Shown here piece after piece: positions 9,593-17,250 of a stretch of 64,000 bases of DNA (positions are counted from its first letter, which is position 1; each line of letters begins with the position of its first letter). The stretch is from an uncultured Dehalococcoidia bacterium (GTDB taxonomy: Bacteria; Chloroflexota; Dehalococcoidia; Lucifugimonadales; UBA3495): the NCBI GenBank assembly GCA_951813535.1, contig OX638345.1, positions 3,588,608-3,652,607 on the forward strand, written 5' to 3'. The position numbers and the translations under genes are program-made. The notes beneath the pieces were generated by a model that was not told the origin of the DNA, searched no databases, and worked only from the letters and a program-made list of their open reading frames with translations.

Positions 9593-10492
9593 TCACGTTG
9601 CATTGAGGGCGAATTTGCGTAGGGCCGCGCGTAATTGACGCGATGGCCTGGCCGAGCTGTACCCGCCGTTCACGCGCCACGAGTCGGACTCCAACCAGGA
9701 GGTGTTGGTCTCCACCAGATGGATCAGTTCGTCATGCTCGATGAGGTACCAGATTCCGTCCTGGTCGGGAAACGCCACGTACAGGTTCATCCCGACGTGG
9801 TCTTTCTGGATTGACGGCCGCCCGGGGCAGCGTACGACGATGTTCGTAGCCGCGCCTCTCTGTCGTGCGGTGAGGTAGTTGCCCCGCCACTCGGCGGGCG
9901 GTGGTGAGCACGAGTAGCCAGCCCCGGTGAGCGCCCGCTGGGCTTCGGCCAGGTTGGGATGCCGCCAGAAGCCTGACTCAGCCGTACGTGGTTCTGGTCT
10001 TGTCCTGGTGGTGGTCCCGGTCGGCGCTAGTGGCACCGACGCTTTGCTAGGTCGCCTCGTTGGTTCGGGCGCGGGCTTCGGCTGTTCATCGATGGAGTAG
10101 GGTCGCAGCTGCTCCAGCAGCGCGGGAGCGGGGTTGGTGCTGGAGTATCCCCCGTGGTCCTGCCAGGACGACGTGTTCAGCCAGTTGGTGGTCTGTCCAA
10201 TCAGCTCAACGAGATGGTCGTGGGGGACCAAGTACCACGAACCGTTGCAGGGGAAGTTCATCCACAGGTCCTGCCCGGCGTACTTGCGGTCGATGGTAAG
10301 GCGGGCTTTCAGCTGCACCTTGAGGGTGGTGGCGCCGTCGAAGTGGTGCGCCAGGAAGTCGGCGCCCTGCCAGTCGTCGGTGAGCTTGATGCAGTTGAAC
10401 CCGTAGTCAGCCAGCAGGGCGGCGGACTTCTGGAAGTTGTAGATTTCCTTCTGCCTGCCGTTGAGCTGGTCAGGGTTGATGCGCTGGAACAT
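9593..10492 (-). CDS. two-domain island protein with PD-(D/E)xK-like N-terminal domain
   Basis: The product is 299 residues if it starts at the ATG 10492 (MFQRINPDQLNGRQKEIYNF). Domain A (about 1-140) contains DDWQGADFLAHHFDGATTLK followed by VQLKAR, an acidic-(x)n-QxK arrangement suggestive of a PD-(D/E)xK nuclease, and ends with LVPHDHLVEL and a GGYSS box. After a proline-rich linker, domain B repeats the same scheme (YLIEHDELIHLV, NGGYSS) but has lost the QLK lysine, so it is probably a non-catalytic copy. The function is inferred, not known. A large palindrome covers the bases just upstream of this start. Partial copies of its 5' end lie at 13078-13201 and 16765-16979. Confidence 0.7.
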   Translation of the reverse strand: MFQRINPDQLNGRQKEIYNFQKSAALLADYGFNCIKLTDDWQGADFLAHHFDGATTLKVQLKARLTIDRKYAGQDLWMNFPCNGSWYLVPHDHLVELIGQTTNWLNTSSWQDHGGYSSTNPAPALLEQLRPYSIDEQPKPAPEPTRRPSKASVPLAPTGTTTRTRPEPRTAESGFWRHPNLAEAQRALTGAGYSCSPPPAEWRGNYLTARQRGAATNIVVRCPGRPSIQKDHVGMNLYVAFPDQDGIWYLIEHDELIHLVETNTSWLESDSWRVNGGYSSARPSRQLRAALRKFALNAT

Positions 10493-10493
10493 G

Positions 10494-10541
10494 GCCGCCT
10501 CCCGGTGTAGGCGCATTATGGCCATCAACGCTGGAGGCGGC
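10494..10541 (-). promoter_or_regulatory. palindrome immediately upstream of the two-domain island gene
   Basis: The arms GCCGCCTCC (10494-10502) and GGAGGCGGC (10533-10541) are perfect complements around a core containing CATTATG. It ends one base before the ATG at 10492, so on the transcript it would place a stem at the ribosome binding region; as DNA it could be an operator. The same element, better paired, precedes the fragment at 16979. Confidence 0.6.
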
Positions 10542-10545
10542 AAAC

Positions 10546-10740
10546 TGCGTGGTGGAGAGCACTGGGCAATCCTATTTCTAATCTATCCGGGCGGCACTCC
10601 ACCTACTACCGGGAATGCGGTGGTCAAAAAGAGTCTCCATCCGCGACGAAACTGTTTAGTTCGAGCACCGGGTTCGCGCTTCCCCGGGATGCGTACAACT
10701 GACGACAGGGCTAAACCTGCCAAATGTAGTTGGCCCGGGA
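10546..10740. other. intergenic stretch without a supported gene
   Basis: About 195 bases between the methyltransferase end and the palindrome at 10494-10541. I see no coding signal; it may hold the promoter of the divergent-looking minus-strand gene at 10492. Confidence 0.4.
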
Positions 10741-10741
10741 C

Positions 10742-11414
10742 GTTAACGGGCTTGGTCGGCTGGCAACCTTGATGCAACGTCAACCACATCGCAGCCCAGG
10801 AAATTCCTGCCGGTTTTCTTCGCCGCGGCCAACAGGGAATAGCTACCGGCTGCTGGGTCGACGACCACGTCGCTCGGGTCTGTGACCGCCTCTATCAGCG
10901 CGGCCTGCAGACCTACGGGTTTGGGATGCACGGCTCCCAGTCTCACCGCTGATTCGGTCCATACGTCGGGGATGTCGTGGCGTCGCCAAACTCCCTTCGC
11001 TCGTTCGGGATACTTTTGCAATATCAGCGCGTACTCACCGCTTCGCCGTGTTCGGTATCTCATACCCATCCTTCGTTTGTCCCAGGTGATGACATCGAAG
11101 GTCTCCAACCTCAAACCTCGACACCGGGAGCCGATTCCGCCGCATAGGTGGAACTTGTCCACCCACAGAATCAGGTGACCAGACGGGATTAAAGCCGCCT
11201 CGAAGTTGGTGATGAATTTGCTAATAGTCTCGTCATCCATCTGGGGCAACTGCGTCCGGGCCCGTATACGATTGACTCCTGCCGTAGGTGGGGGGACCCA
11301 GGGCCGAAGCTTGTCTGGATGCTGGAGGTGGACAATGCCGCGGGTTCCGTGGTCGACATTGGCTAAAACCTCCAGGCGATATTCGTCACAAGGTTGACCG
11401 CTTTCAGCCCTCAT
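10742..11414 (-). CDS. DNA methyltransferase of the N4/N6 (MT-A70-independent, beta-like) type
   Basis: The product is 223 residues from the ATG at 11414 (coding end 10743). The C-terminal third carries the S-adenosylmethionine-binding face: HPKPVGLQAALIEAV (163-177), then SDVVVDPAAGSYSLL (181-195), the family form of FxGxG. The middle has PSGHLILWVDKFHLC and FDVITWDKRRMGMRYRTRRS, typical of N6_N4-type site-specific methyltransferases. The binding half lies after the target half, as in beta-class enzymes. A normal D/S/N-PP-Y/W catalytic motif is not visible; the only PP is in WVPPPTAG near residue 40. The enzyme may therefore be altered or the N-terminus incomplete. No restriction gene is adjacent. 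Confidence 0.65.
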
Positions 11415-11594
11415 TCAGCCGATTCCTGATTGTCGACAATTACTTCGATTACTACTGCCGGGCACCGTCAGTATGTTCGGAGGCAGTCTGGAACAATTTT
11501 GACGCTCGTCGATGAATGGGATGGCGGTTAATATGACCTGCAGTGGCATGCGGGTAAGAGCACTCACTCGGTTCGTAATCTGGCCTGAGATGGC

Positions 11595-11926
11595 ATGAAT
11601 CATCGGTACATCAATGCCGGGCGTGGTTGGGATGGCCAGTCCGCCGGGGACCACGTGTGCAAGCATGGCAAGACCACGAGGTGCGACTGTGGCGAGATTG
11701 AGACGAAGTACTATCAGTTGGCGCCGCACCGCAGGATCCGAAGGGTCCTGGTGCGTATGTTGATGGCGACAGTTCCGACTTGGTCGAGCCTGGGGATAGC
11801 GGGGTCTCGTTTTTTGACGGCAACGTTGGCGTCGGGATATTGACACCCAGCGTTGATACCACTCAAGCTATCTACATGGCGTTAGATTTCACCGAGGCCA
11901 AGGGTTTGACCTTGGACACCGACTAG
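11595..11926 (+). pseudogene. trypsin-like (S1) serine protease, C-terminal relic with frameshift
   Basis: One frame gives HVCKHGKTTRCDCGEIETKY near 11655-11715. After a shift near 11730, a second frame gives DPKGPGAYVDGDSSDLVEPG, followed by DSGVSFFDGNVGVGILTPSV and ends at the TAG 11924-11926. CKHGKTT...CG and VEPGDSGVSFF are the hallmarks of chymotrypsin-fold bacterial serine proteases around the disulfide loop and the catalytic serine (GDSG). The third position of the usual GDSGGP is V. The N-terminal half with His and Asp is not found. The reading frame closes one base before the lipoprotein gene begins, so the two were probably one operon. Confidence 0.6.
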
Positions 11927-11927
11927 C

Positions 11928-12914
11928 ATGGCTCCTCGCGACGGGTCGCCCTTCAATTTCGGGTCCCCTGCTTCACGGGGTTTTCGGGTGCTCGCCTGTC
12001 TATTGATGCTGACAGTCGTGATGTTCGTGGCTTCATGTGTGGGCGAGGTTGACGTTCCCGTCGCGGAAACGCCTACGCTCCAGGTTCCGGTTGATGCTCC
12101 TACGAGCATTCCTCGGGTGACTGAGGTCTCCTCTCCCGCGTCATTGGGCGAGGAGGCGTCGCAATCTGGGGTGGAAACTCTGGCGGTACCAGTTGGGTTA
12201 TCGTTCCCGCGTCATGGTGATGAGGTGCCGGTAAATCGAGGGGATTATTACGTTTACGGTGAGCTTTTGCATTCGGGGGATTGTCTGCGGGTCTCGTATG
12301 CAGACCAGGTGGACCCGGTGGCTACTCGTGATGGTCTGATGGTGGTCTGGCCGGATGGTTTTGATTTCGAGGATGACGGCGGCGTGTTCGAGGTGTTCGA
12401 CGCTGGAGGCAGGGCGGTTGCCAGGGTAGGCGACTCGCTCCGCATGTCCGGCAGGAAGGTTGCTGCAGAGGATGAGTGGGACTGGGTTGGACCTGCTGGT
12501 GGTTGCTCTGGTCCCTTCTGGTTGGTGGGCGACGAGGTATCGGTGGTGGCTGGTGGTGGTGTTTCGGTTGTTGAGTCGTATGATGGGGTGGTATTCGTGA
12601 CGTCGGGTGAGCAGCGTGGGCCGATAATATCGGCGACGGCGGCATGGGATGGTGAGCTTCGATTGGACGGAGATTGCTTGGTGGTGGTTGGGTTGGATCT
12701 GCCTGGTGAGAGCCTGGTGGTGTGGCCGCCTGGGTTTCGCTTGGAGGGTACCGGTGAGGACTTGTCGGTGGTGAACGGTGGTGGGAACGTTGTGGCCAGA
12801 TTGGGTGATGAGGTTATGCTGGGTGGCAGGGGTGTGGATGCTGGGGCTGCTTATTCCGGCGAGTGTGAGGGGGAGTACTTCAAGGCGAACAGTGTGGTGC
12901 GCTTGGAGCGGTGA
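11928..12914 (+). CDS. secreted lipoprotein with two repeated beta-type domains
   Basis: The 328-residue product has a lipoprotein signal: a positively charged start, hydrophobic LACLLMLTVVMFVAS and a lipobox VASC with C37 as the acylated residue. It then has a low-complexity P/V/T/E linker and two related domains of about 100 residues. Each contains (S)GDCLxV, LxVWPxGFxxE and a VARxGD box: SGDCLRVSYAD / VWPDGFDFED / AVARVGDSL in the first, and DGDCLVVVGLD / VWPPGFRLEG / VVARLGDEV in the second. The protein is expected on the outer face of the membrane. Its partner is unknown. It begins one base after the serine-protease relic, so it may have been that protease's companion. The domain has no name I can recall. 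Confidence 0.8.
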   Translation: MAPRDGSPFNFGSPASRGFRVLACLLMLTVVMFVASCVGEVDVPVAETPTLQVPVDAPTSIPRVTEVSSPASLGEEASQSGVETLAVPVGLSFPRHGDEVPVNRGDYYVYGELLHSGDCLRVSYADQVDPVATRDGLMVVWPDGFDFEDDGGVFEVFDAGGRAVARVGDSLRMSGRKVAAEDEWDWVGPAGGCSGPFWLVGDEVSVVAGGGVSVVESYDGVVFVTSGEQRGPIISATAAWDGELRLDGDCLVVVGLDLPGESLVVWPPGFRLEGTGEDLSVVNGGGNVVARLGDEVMLGGRGVDAGAAYSGECEGEYFKANSVVRLER

Positions 12915-13077
12915 GAGGCGGATTTTCGGGGCTTGCGGTTGTTTCCCGGAATCACCGTCAGTGCCGGTGGACCCGATGAGCGAACAACGTGGCAATGCAA
13001 GGCGTCAGCGTGGTGTCTTTTTGGCTCCGGTGCTGCAACCGGACTGGTCCGGTGTGCGTGGAGGGCCAGGACGTGGG

Positions 13078-13201
13078 CTCCTTGCCAATCGTCCGTGAGC
13101 TTGATGCAGTTGAATCCGTAGTCGGCCGGCAGGGCGGCGGACTTTTGGAAGTTGTAGATTTCTCTCTGCCTGCCGTTGAGGTCGTCCGGCATGTGGCTCA
13201 T
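13078..13201 (-). pseudogene. 5' fragment of the two-domain island gene family
   Basis: The minus strand from ATG 13201 reads MSHMPDDLNGRQREIYNFQK, then SAALPADYGFNCIKLTDDWQ and G-A, clearly homologous to residues 8-52 of the gene at 9593-10492. Homology stops at about 13078, just past DDWQGA, and the remaining open frame is unrelated. It lacks the QLK segment and so cannot be functional as a nuclease. Nucleotide identity over the matching stretch is high. The upstream bases differ from the other two copies. Confidence 0.8.
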
Positions 13202-13732
13202 ATTGGCACCACGCTGTGGTGGCGAGGCCACGGGCTAATGGGGACCCAAGGGCTCAACCTGATGAGTGATGCTGACCAGCATTGTTGTGTAGGAGCTCCG
13301 CGCGGATCTGCGGACCCCCGGTACTTCGTGCCAGCGTAAGCACGTTGAGCGGTCACATTTCAAGAATCACCCCGGCTACCCCGCCATCCAGGCGGACCGC
13401 CACCATCGACTTCAGGAGCCCCGTGCCGCCACCGTTGCTGCCCGGCACGGGGGTCCCGCGGCCACCTGCGCGGCGTCGCAGGAATCGTACTGGCCGTTCG
13501 GAGGGTCGTCGGGGTGAGTGGGAGTGGCGCGGGGTGCTGGCGCCGAACAACGGCACATTCGGCTTCTCCATGCTGAAGGCAATGTCAAGCTGACGGGGAA
13601 CGTCGCAGGTGGAGAGCATATCTTCCCGCGCCGCGAACTCCGCAGCGGTGGCCGTCAGGTCCCGGGTGTCCTACTTTCCGGCCTCTCGGTCATCAAATTC
13701 GGGTCTGATTAACGACAATAAGGAATGCCTCT
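13202..13732. other. stretch without a supported gene
   Basis: Open frames occur, for example 13353-13619 on the minus strand with a fragment DVPRQLDIAFSMEKPNVPLF, but none has a family match that I recognise or a start with ribosome binding site. It may contain a decayed small gene. Confidence 0.35.
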
Positions 13733-13759
13733 GACGTCGACTATTTTTGCCGGTCAGGA

Positions 13760-15295
13760 TTGGGTAAAACCATCCGGCACGGAGGTGCCGGATTGATCAA
13801 AGACCGACAAGTCGCATTGTTGAGGCAGAAACTTATGGAAGGAAAAACCCAGGAGACGGCGGCCGCGATGGCCGGGATGAGCGTGCGTTCAGCGCACAAG
13901 TGGCAGAGTGGCCCGTTGCCGTCGGAGAGCAAGCAGGAGCGCTGGTGGCGGACCAGGCCCGACCCCTTCGACGGGGTGTGGGAAGAGGAGATTGAGCCCC
14001 TGCTGAGGGGCGATCCGACCGGCAGGCTGAAAGGAACGACAATTATCGAGTGGTTGGAGGAGCAGCACCCCGGCCGGTTCAGCGCCTCGCAACTGCGTAC
14101 GCTGCAACGACGATTACAGGACTGGCGGGCGCTGAATGGTCCGGACCAGGAGGTGTACTTCCCCCAGGAGCATCCGCCGGGACGGGAAGCCCAGTTTGAT
14201 TTCACCCACGGCAGCGCCTTGGGGGTGACCGTCGCCGGACAGCCCTATCCCCACCTGCTGTTCCAGCTGATCCTCAGCCACTCGGGCTGGCGCTACGCCG
14301 AGGTCGCTGCCGGCGAGACCTTCCTGGCCCTCAAGCAGGGATTGCAGAATGCGCTGTGGACCCTGGGCGGCGTACCGGAGGTGGTGCGCTCCGACAATAC
14401 CTCCGCTGCCACCCATGAGATGAAACGCAGCCGCGGCCGGGCATTAAACGACAATTACGCTGCCCTCCTGGATCACTACGGCCTGCGCTCCACCCGCATC
14501 AATCGCGGCAAGAGCCACGAAAACGGCGTCGCCGAGCACGCCCACTACCGTTTGAAGGATGCCGTGGACCAGGCCCTCATCATGCGCGGAAGTCGTGATT
14601 TCCACACCGCCGACGATTACGCCAACTTCGTCCAGCAGATGGTTGAGAAACGCAATCGCCTGGTGAAGGGGAAGCTGGAGCAGGAAATGGCTTGCCTAGG
14701 GCCCCTACCGCCAGCTCCCATGCCGTAATACGCCAACTACCGGTCCAAGGTGCGCCGGTGGAGCACCATCCAGGTAGCGGGACGGAGCTACAGCGTGCCC
14801 TCTCGCCTCATCGACAAGGAGGTACAGATCCGCCTGTACGCCGACTGGGTGGAAGTCTACTACAAGGGCCACTTTGTGGAGCGCATGGAGAGAGTGCGCG
14901 GTGATGGGGAAGTAAACGTCAATTACCGTCACGTGATCAATTCCCTGGTGCGCAAGCCGGGAGCGTTCGCTCGGTACCGGTTCCGAGAGCAGCTGTTTCC
15001 GACCATTCAATTCCGCCTGGCCTACGACGCGCTCAAGGATTGGCGCGGGGATCGGGCCGACGTGGAATACGTGCGGATCCTGCACCTGGCGGCCACCACC
15101 ATGGAAGCCAACGTCGACAGCGCCTTGTCGCTGCTGCTGGAAGCGGGTCAGCCCTTCGACTACGGCGAGGTGCGGGAACTGGCCGAGCCCAAGGTGCCCG
15201 AGGCTCCGCTGCTCACCCTGTCCGGCCAGCCGGACCTGAAAATCTACGACGGCCTGCTCACGGGCAGCCTGGCCACGGCGGGGGTGTGCGGATGA
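13760..15295 (+). pseudogene. istA: IS21 transposase IstA interrupted by one in-frame TAA
   Basis: The 512-codon frame begins MGKTIRHGGAGLIKDRQVAL, with a helix-turn-helix (TQETAAAMAGMSVRSAHKWQ). The DDE integrase core follows, with AQFDFTHG, VVRSDNTSAA and GKSHENGVAEHAHYRLKDAV. At 14726-14728 the codon expected to be Glu (family wording PxPEYANYRSKVRRW) is TAA. The same frame then continues YANYRSKVRRWSTIQVAGRS to the TGA at 15295 with no other defect. A single G to T change explains it. The break lies after the catalytic core, so a 322-residue product with DDE residues but no C-terminal beta-rich domain could still be made. Confidence 0.9.
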
Positions 15296-16083
15296 TGGAT
15301 ACCGATACCAGCGTGATCCAGGACCGCATCGGCCTGCTGTGCCGCGAATTCAAGATGCCCACCCTGGGCGCCCAGTCGGTGGCCCGTTTCACCGAGGCTG
15401 GCCATGGCGACGCTCTGCCCACCTTCCTGGAGGTGCTGGAGCAGGAAGCCGAGGATCGCCGCCACCGGCGCATCAACCGGCTGCGTCAGGCATCCCGGCT
15501 CCCCTCGGGCAAGACTTGGGAAACCTTCGAGCACCACCGGATGCCCCTGGCTCTCAGGCAGCAGCTGGACCATCTGGCCCAGGGCAGCTTCGCGGAACAC
15601 GGCGTCAACGTGCTGGCCTTCGGGCTCCCCGGCACCGGCAAGACCCACGCGCTCTGCGCCCTGGGACACCGCTTGGTGGAAGCCGGCCACTCCGTCCTCT
15701 TCGCACCGGCCTACCGTCTGGTACAGGAACTCCTCGCCGCCAAGCGCGATCTGGACCTCCCCCGCCGGCTGCGCAAGCTGGACAACTTCGACTTCCTGCT
15801 CCTTGATGACCTGGGCTACCTGCCCCAGGGCAACGAGGAGTCCGAGGTCCTCTTCACCCTCATCGCCGAACGCTACGAGCGCCGGTCGCTGGGCATCACG
15901 TCCAACCTGGTCTTCTCCGAGTGGGAACGCATCTTCGCCAACCCCATGGCCACCGCCGCAGCCATCGACCGGGTCGTACACCACTCCGTCATCCTAGAGT
16001 TTGACGTCCCCAGCTACCGGACTGACGCAGCACAGCAGCGGGGCCAAGCCACTGCGGCCGAGGAGGTGAACCGGCAAAAGTAG
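15292..16083 (+). CDS. istB: IS21 helper ATPase IstB
   Basis: The ATG at 15292 overlaps the istA stop (ATGA), the usual translational coupling in IS21. The 263-residue AAA+ protein has Walker A GLPGTGKT at 111-118, Walker B FLLLDDLGYL near 170 and a sensor region with SNLVFSEWERIF. IstB forms filaments on DNA and directs IstA to its target. All motifs are intact. The N-terminal region (LLCREFKMPTLG, FLEVLEQEAEDR) is typical of the IstB arm that binds IstA. Confidence 0.93.
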   Translation: MMDTDTSVIQDRIGLLCREFKMPTLGAQSVARFTEAGHGDALPTFLEVLEQEAEDRRHRRINRLRQASRLPSGKTWETFEHHRMPLALRQQLDHLAQGSFAEHGVNVLAFGLPGTGKTHALCALGHRLVEAGHSVLFAPAYRLVQELLAAKRDLDLPRRLRKLDNFDFLLLDDLGYLPQGNEESEVLFTLIAERYERRSLGITSNLVFSEWERIFANPMATAAAIDRVVHHSVILEFDVPSYRTDAAQQRGQATAAEEVNRQK

Positions 16084-16148
16084 TGGACGCTTTTTCGGCA
16101 AGAATAGTTGACGCGGGACAGGGTCGGGCGTTTCGGCTGTTCTCTGCA

Positions 16149-16667
16149 TCAGGTTAGCGTTCCCGCTACTCCAAGAACGCTGGAGGTCGCGTGTTTCAGG
16201 TGTGTCGCCTGCATGACGTAAGTTGGAAAACTGTCTTTCTCAACGATGTATCTCCAATGTTCGAAAGCCCTATCACACTGATTGAATACGCTGTCGACGG
16301 ACTCCCACCCTTTGGGGGGTGCATCGGTTCGTCTCTGGTATTCCTCCCGTATGGCTTGCTGGCGTTGAGGAGACAACTCGACGAACCAACCGTGCAGGGA
16401 GTGCTTATTCGCCGCCGGCTTGCCGTTTTCCAGTTCCCACAGCCATTTGAGGGCCAGTTCTGCCGCGAGTGCTACTAGGACGACTCGACCTTGGTACATT
16501 CCGAACTCAACGATTCTTTCTGGGGGACAGCGCGCAATTTCGTTCTGTTTGGTCAGACTCTCGCGTGGGTGGAATTCTCCATCCTCCATTTCCCTAGAAA
16601 CCAGGTCTGCCGATTTGAGCAGTCCCCTTATGAAATCTGGCGTCTGCTTGATTTTCATTCTTGGCAT
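16149..16667 (-). CDS. hypothetical protein with HEPN-like helical pattern
   Basis: The 172-residue product starts MPRMKIKQTPDFIRGLLKSA with GGAG about 9 nt upstream. Its middle and end resemble HEPN-type helical bundles: VVLVALAAELALKWLWELEN, then KHSLHGWFVELSPQRQQAIR (the usual H-x-L helix pair) and FNQCDRAFEHWRYIVEKDSF (the F-x-x-WRY-x-x-E element). A catalytic R-x4-6-H is not obvious at the normal place, so it may be a binding rather than a nuclease member. The assignment is from pattern only. It sits right after the IS21 element. Confidence 0.55.
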   Translation of the reverse strand: MPRMKIKQTPDFIRGLLKSADLVSREMEDGEFHPRESLTKQNEIARCPPERIVEFGMYQGRVVLVALAAELALKWLWELENGKPAANKHSLHGWFVELSPQRQQAIREEYQRRTDAPPKGWESVDSVFNQCDRAFEHWRYIVEKDSFPTYVMQATHLKHATSSVLGVAGTLT

Positions 16668-16764
16668 GGCTTCGCTCCATAGGTAAGATGCTTCCCCGTG
16701 ACCCAGACCGCTTGGGCGTGGGCCGGCTTATAGGCTACGACTACACATCCAGCGAGTTCAGGCA

Positions 16765-16979
16765 GGTGTACTCGCGGTCGATGGTAAGGCGGGCTTTCAG
16801 CTGCACCTTGAGGGTGGTGGCGCCGTCGAAGTGGTGCGCTAGGAAGTAGGCGCCCTGCCAGTCGTCGGTAAGTTTGATGCAATTGAATCCATAGTCGGCC
16901 AGCACGGCGGCGGACTATGGAAGTTGTAGATTTCCTTCTGTCGGCCGTCGGGGTCGTCAGGGTTGATGCGCTGGAACAT
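16765..16979 (-). pseudogene. 5' fragment of the two-domain island gene family, frameshifted
   Basis: From ATG 16979 the sequence matches the gene at 10492 over about 215 nt at roughly 90% identity by eye: MFQRINPDDPDGRQKEIYNF, then one missing base near 16917, then ADYGFNCIKLTDDWQGAYFL and TLKVQLKARLTIDREY in the other frame. Homology stops at about 16765, at the codon after the KYAG position of the intact gene. The upstream palindrome is preserved. Confidence 0.85.
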
Positions 16980-16980
16980 G

Positions 16981-17028
16981 GTCGCCTCCCGATGGCGGCG
17001 CATTATGACCGCCACCGCGGGAGGCGGC
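16981..17028 (-). promoter_or_regulatory. nested palindrome upstream of the 16979 fragment
   Basis: The arms GCCTCCCG (16984-16991) and CGGGAGGC (17018-17025) enclose a second pair TGGCGG/CCGCCA around CATTATGA. It is the counterpart of the element at 10494-10541 and is more fully base-paired, although the gene behind it is dead. This pairing, retained despite sequence differences between copies, argues that the palindrome itself matters. Confidence 0.6.
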
Positions 17029-17250
17029 AAACCTCCCGCGTCGTCGGCAATCCGGGTTGAGGCTCGCGTCCAGAACTCTGCGGTAGTCGTTCGCGCTGGC
17101 TGCTGTTGTGCTCACACACGGTCCTGGCAGTCAGCCCGGCGGCGGTGTCGCAAAAGCGGCCGTCCTGGACGTTGGGCATGGAGTCGGGTGGTATAGCGAC
17201 CGCCAGTTGTCGTATTGCTGGTGCAGGAGTAATGGGCTTACGTTATCGGT

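Larger units (their letters stand above)
13733..16114 (+). mobile_element. IS21-family insertion sequence (istA nonsense, istB intact)
   Basis: The left end reads ACGTCGACTATTTTTGCCG at 13734-13752, and the right end is its near complement CGGCAAGAATAGTTGACGC at 16096-16114. An additional related half-repeat (AAAAGTAGTGGACGCTTTTT) lies just inside the right end, as is usual for the multiple terminal repeats of IS21 elements. It contains istA and istB in the classical overlapping order. The element is complete in length, but istA carries a stop codon. Confidence 0.88.

Noticed and set aside
10583-10789. 68-codon minus-strand frame between the methyltransferase and the two-domain gene
   Set aside because: No motif, no ribosome binding site, and it overlaps the methyltransferase end.
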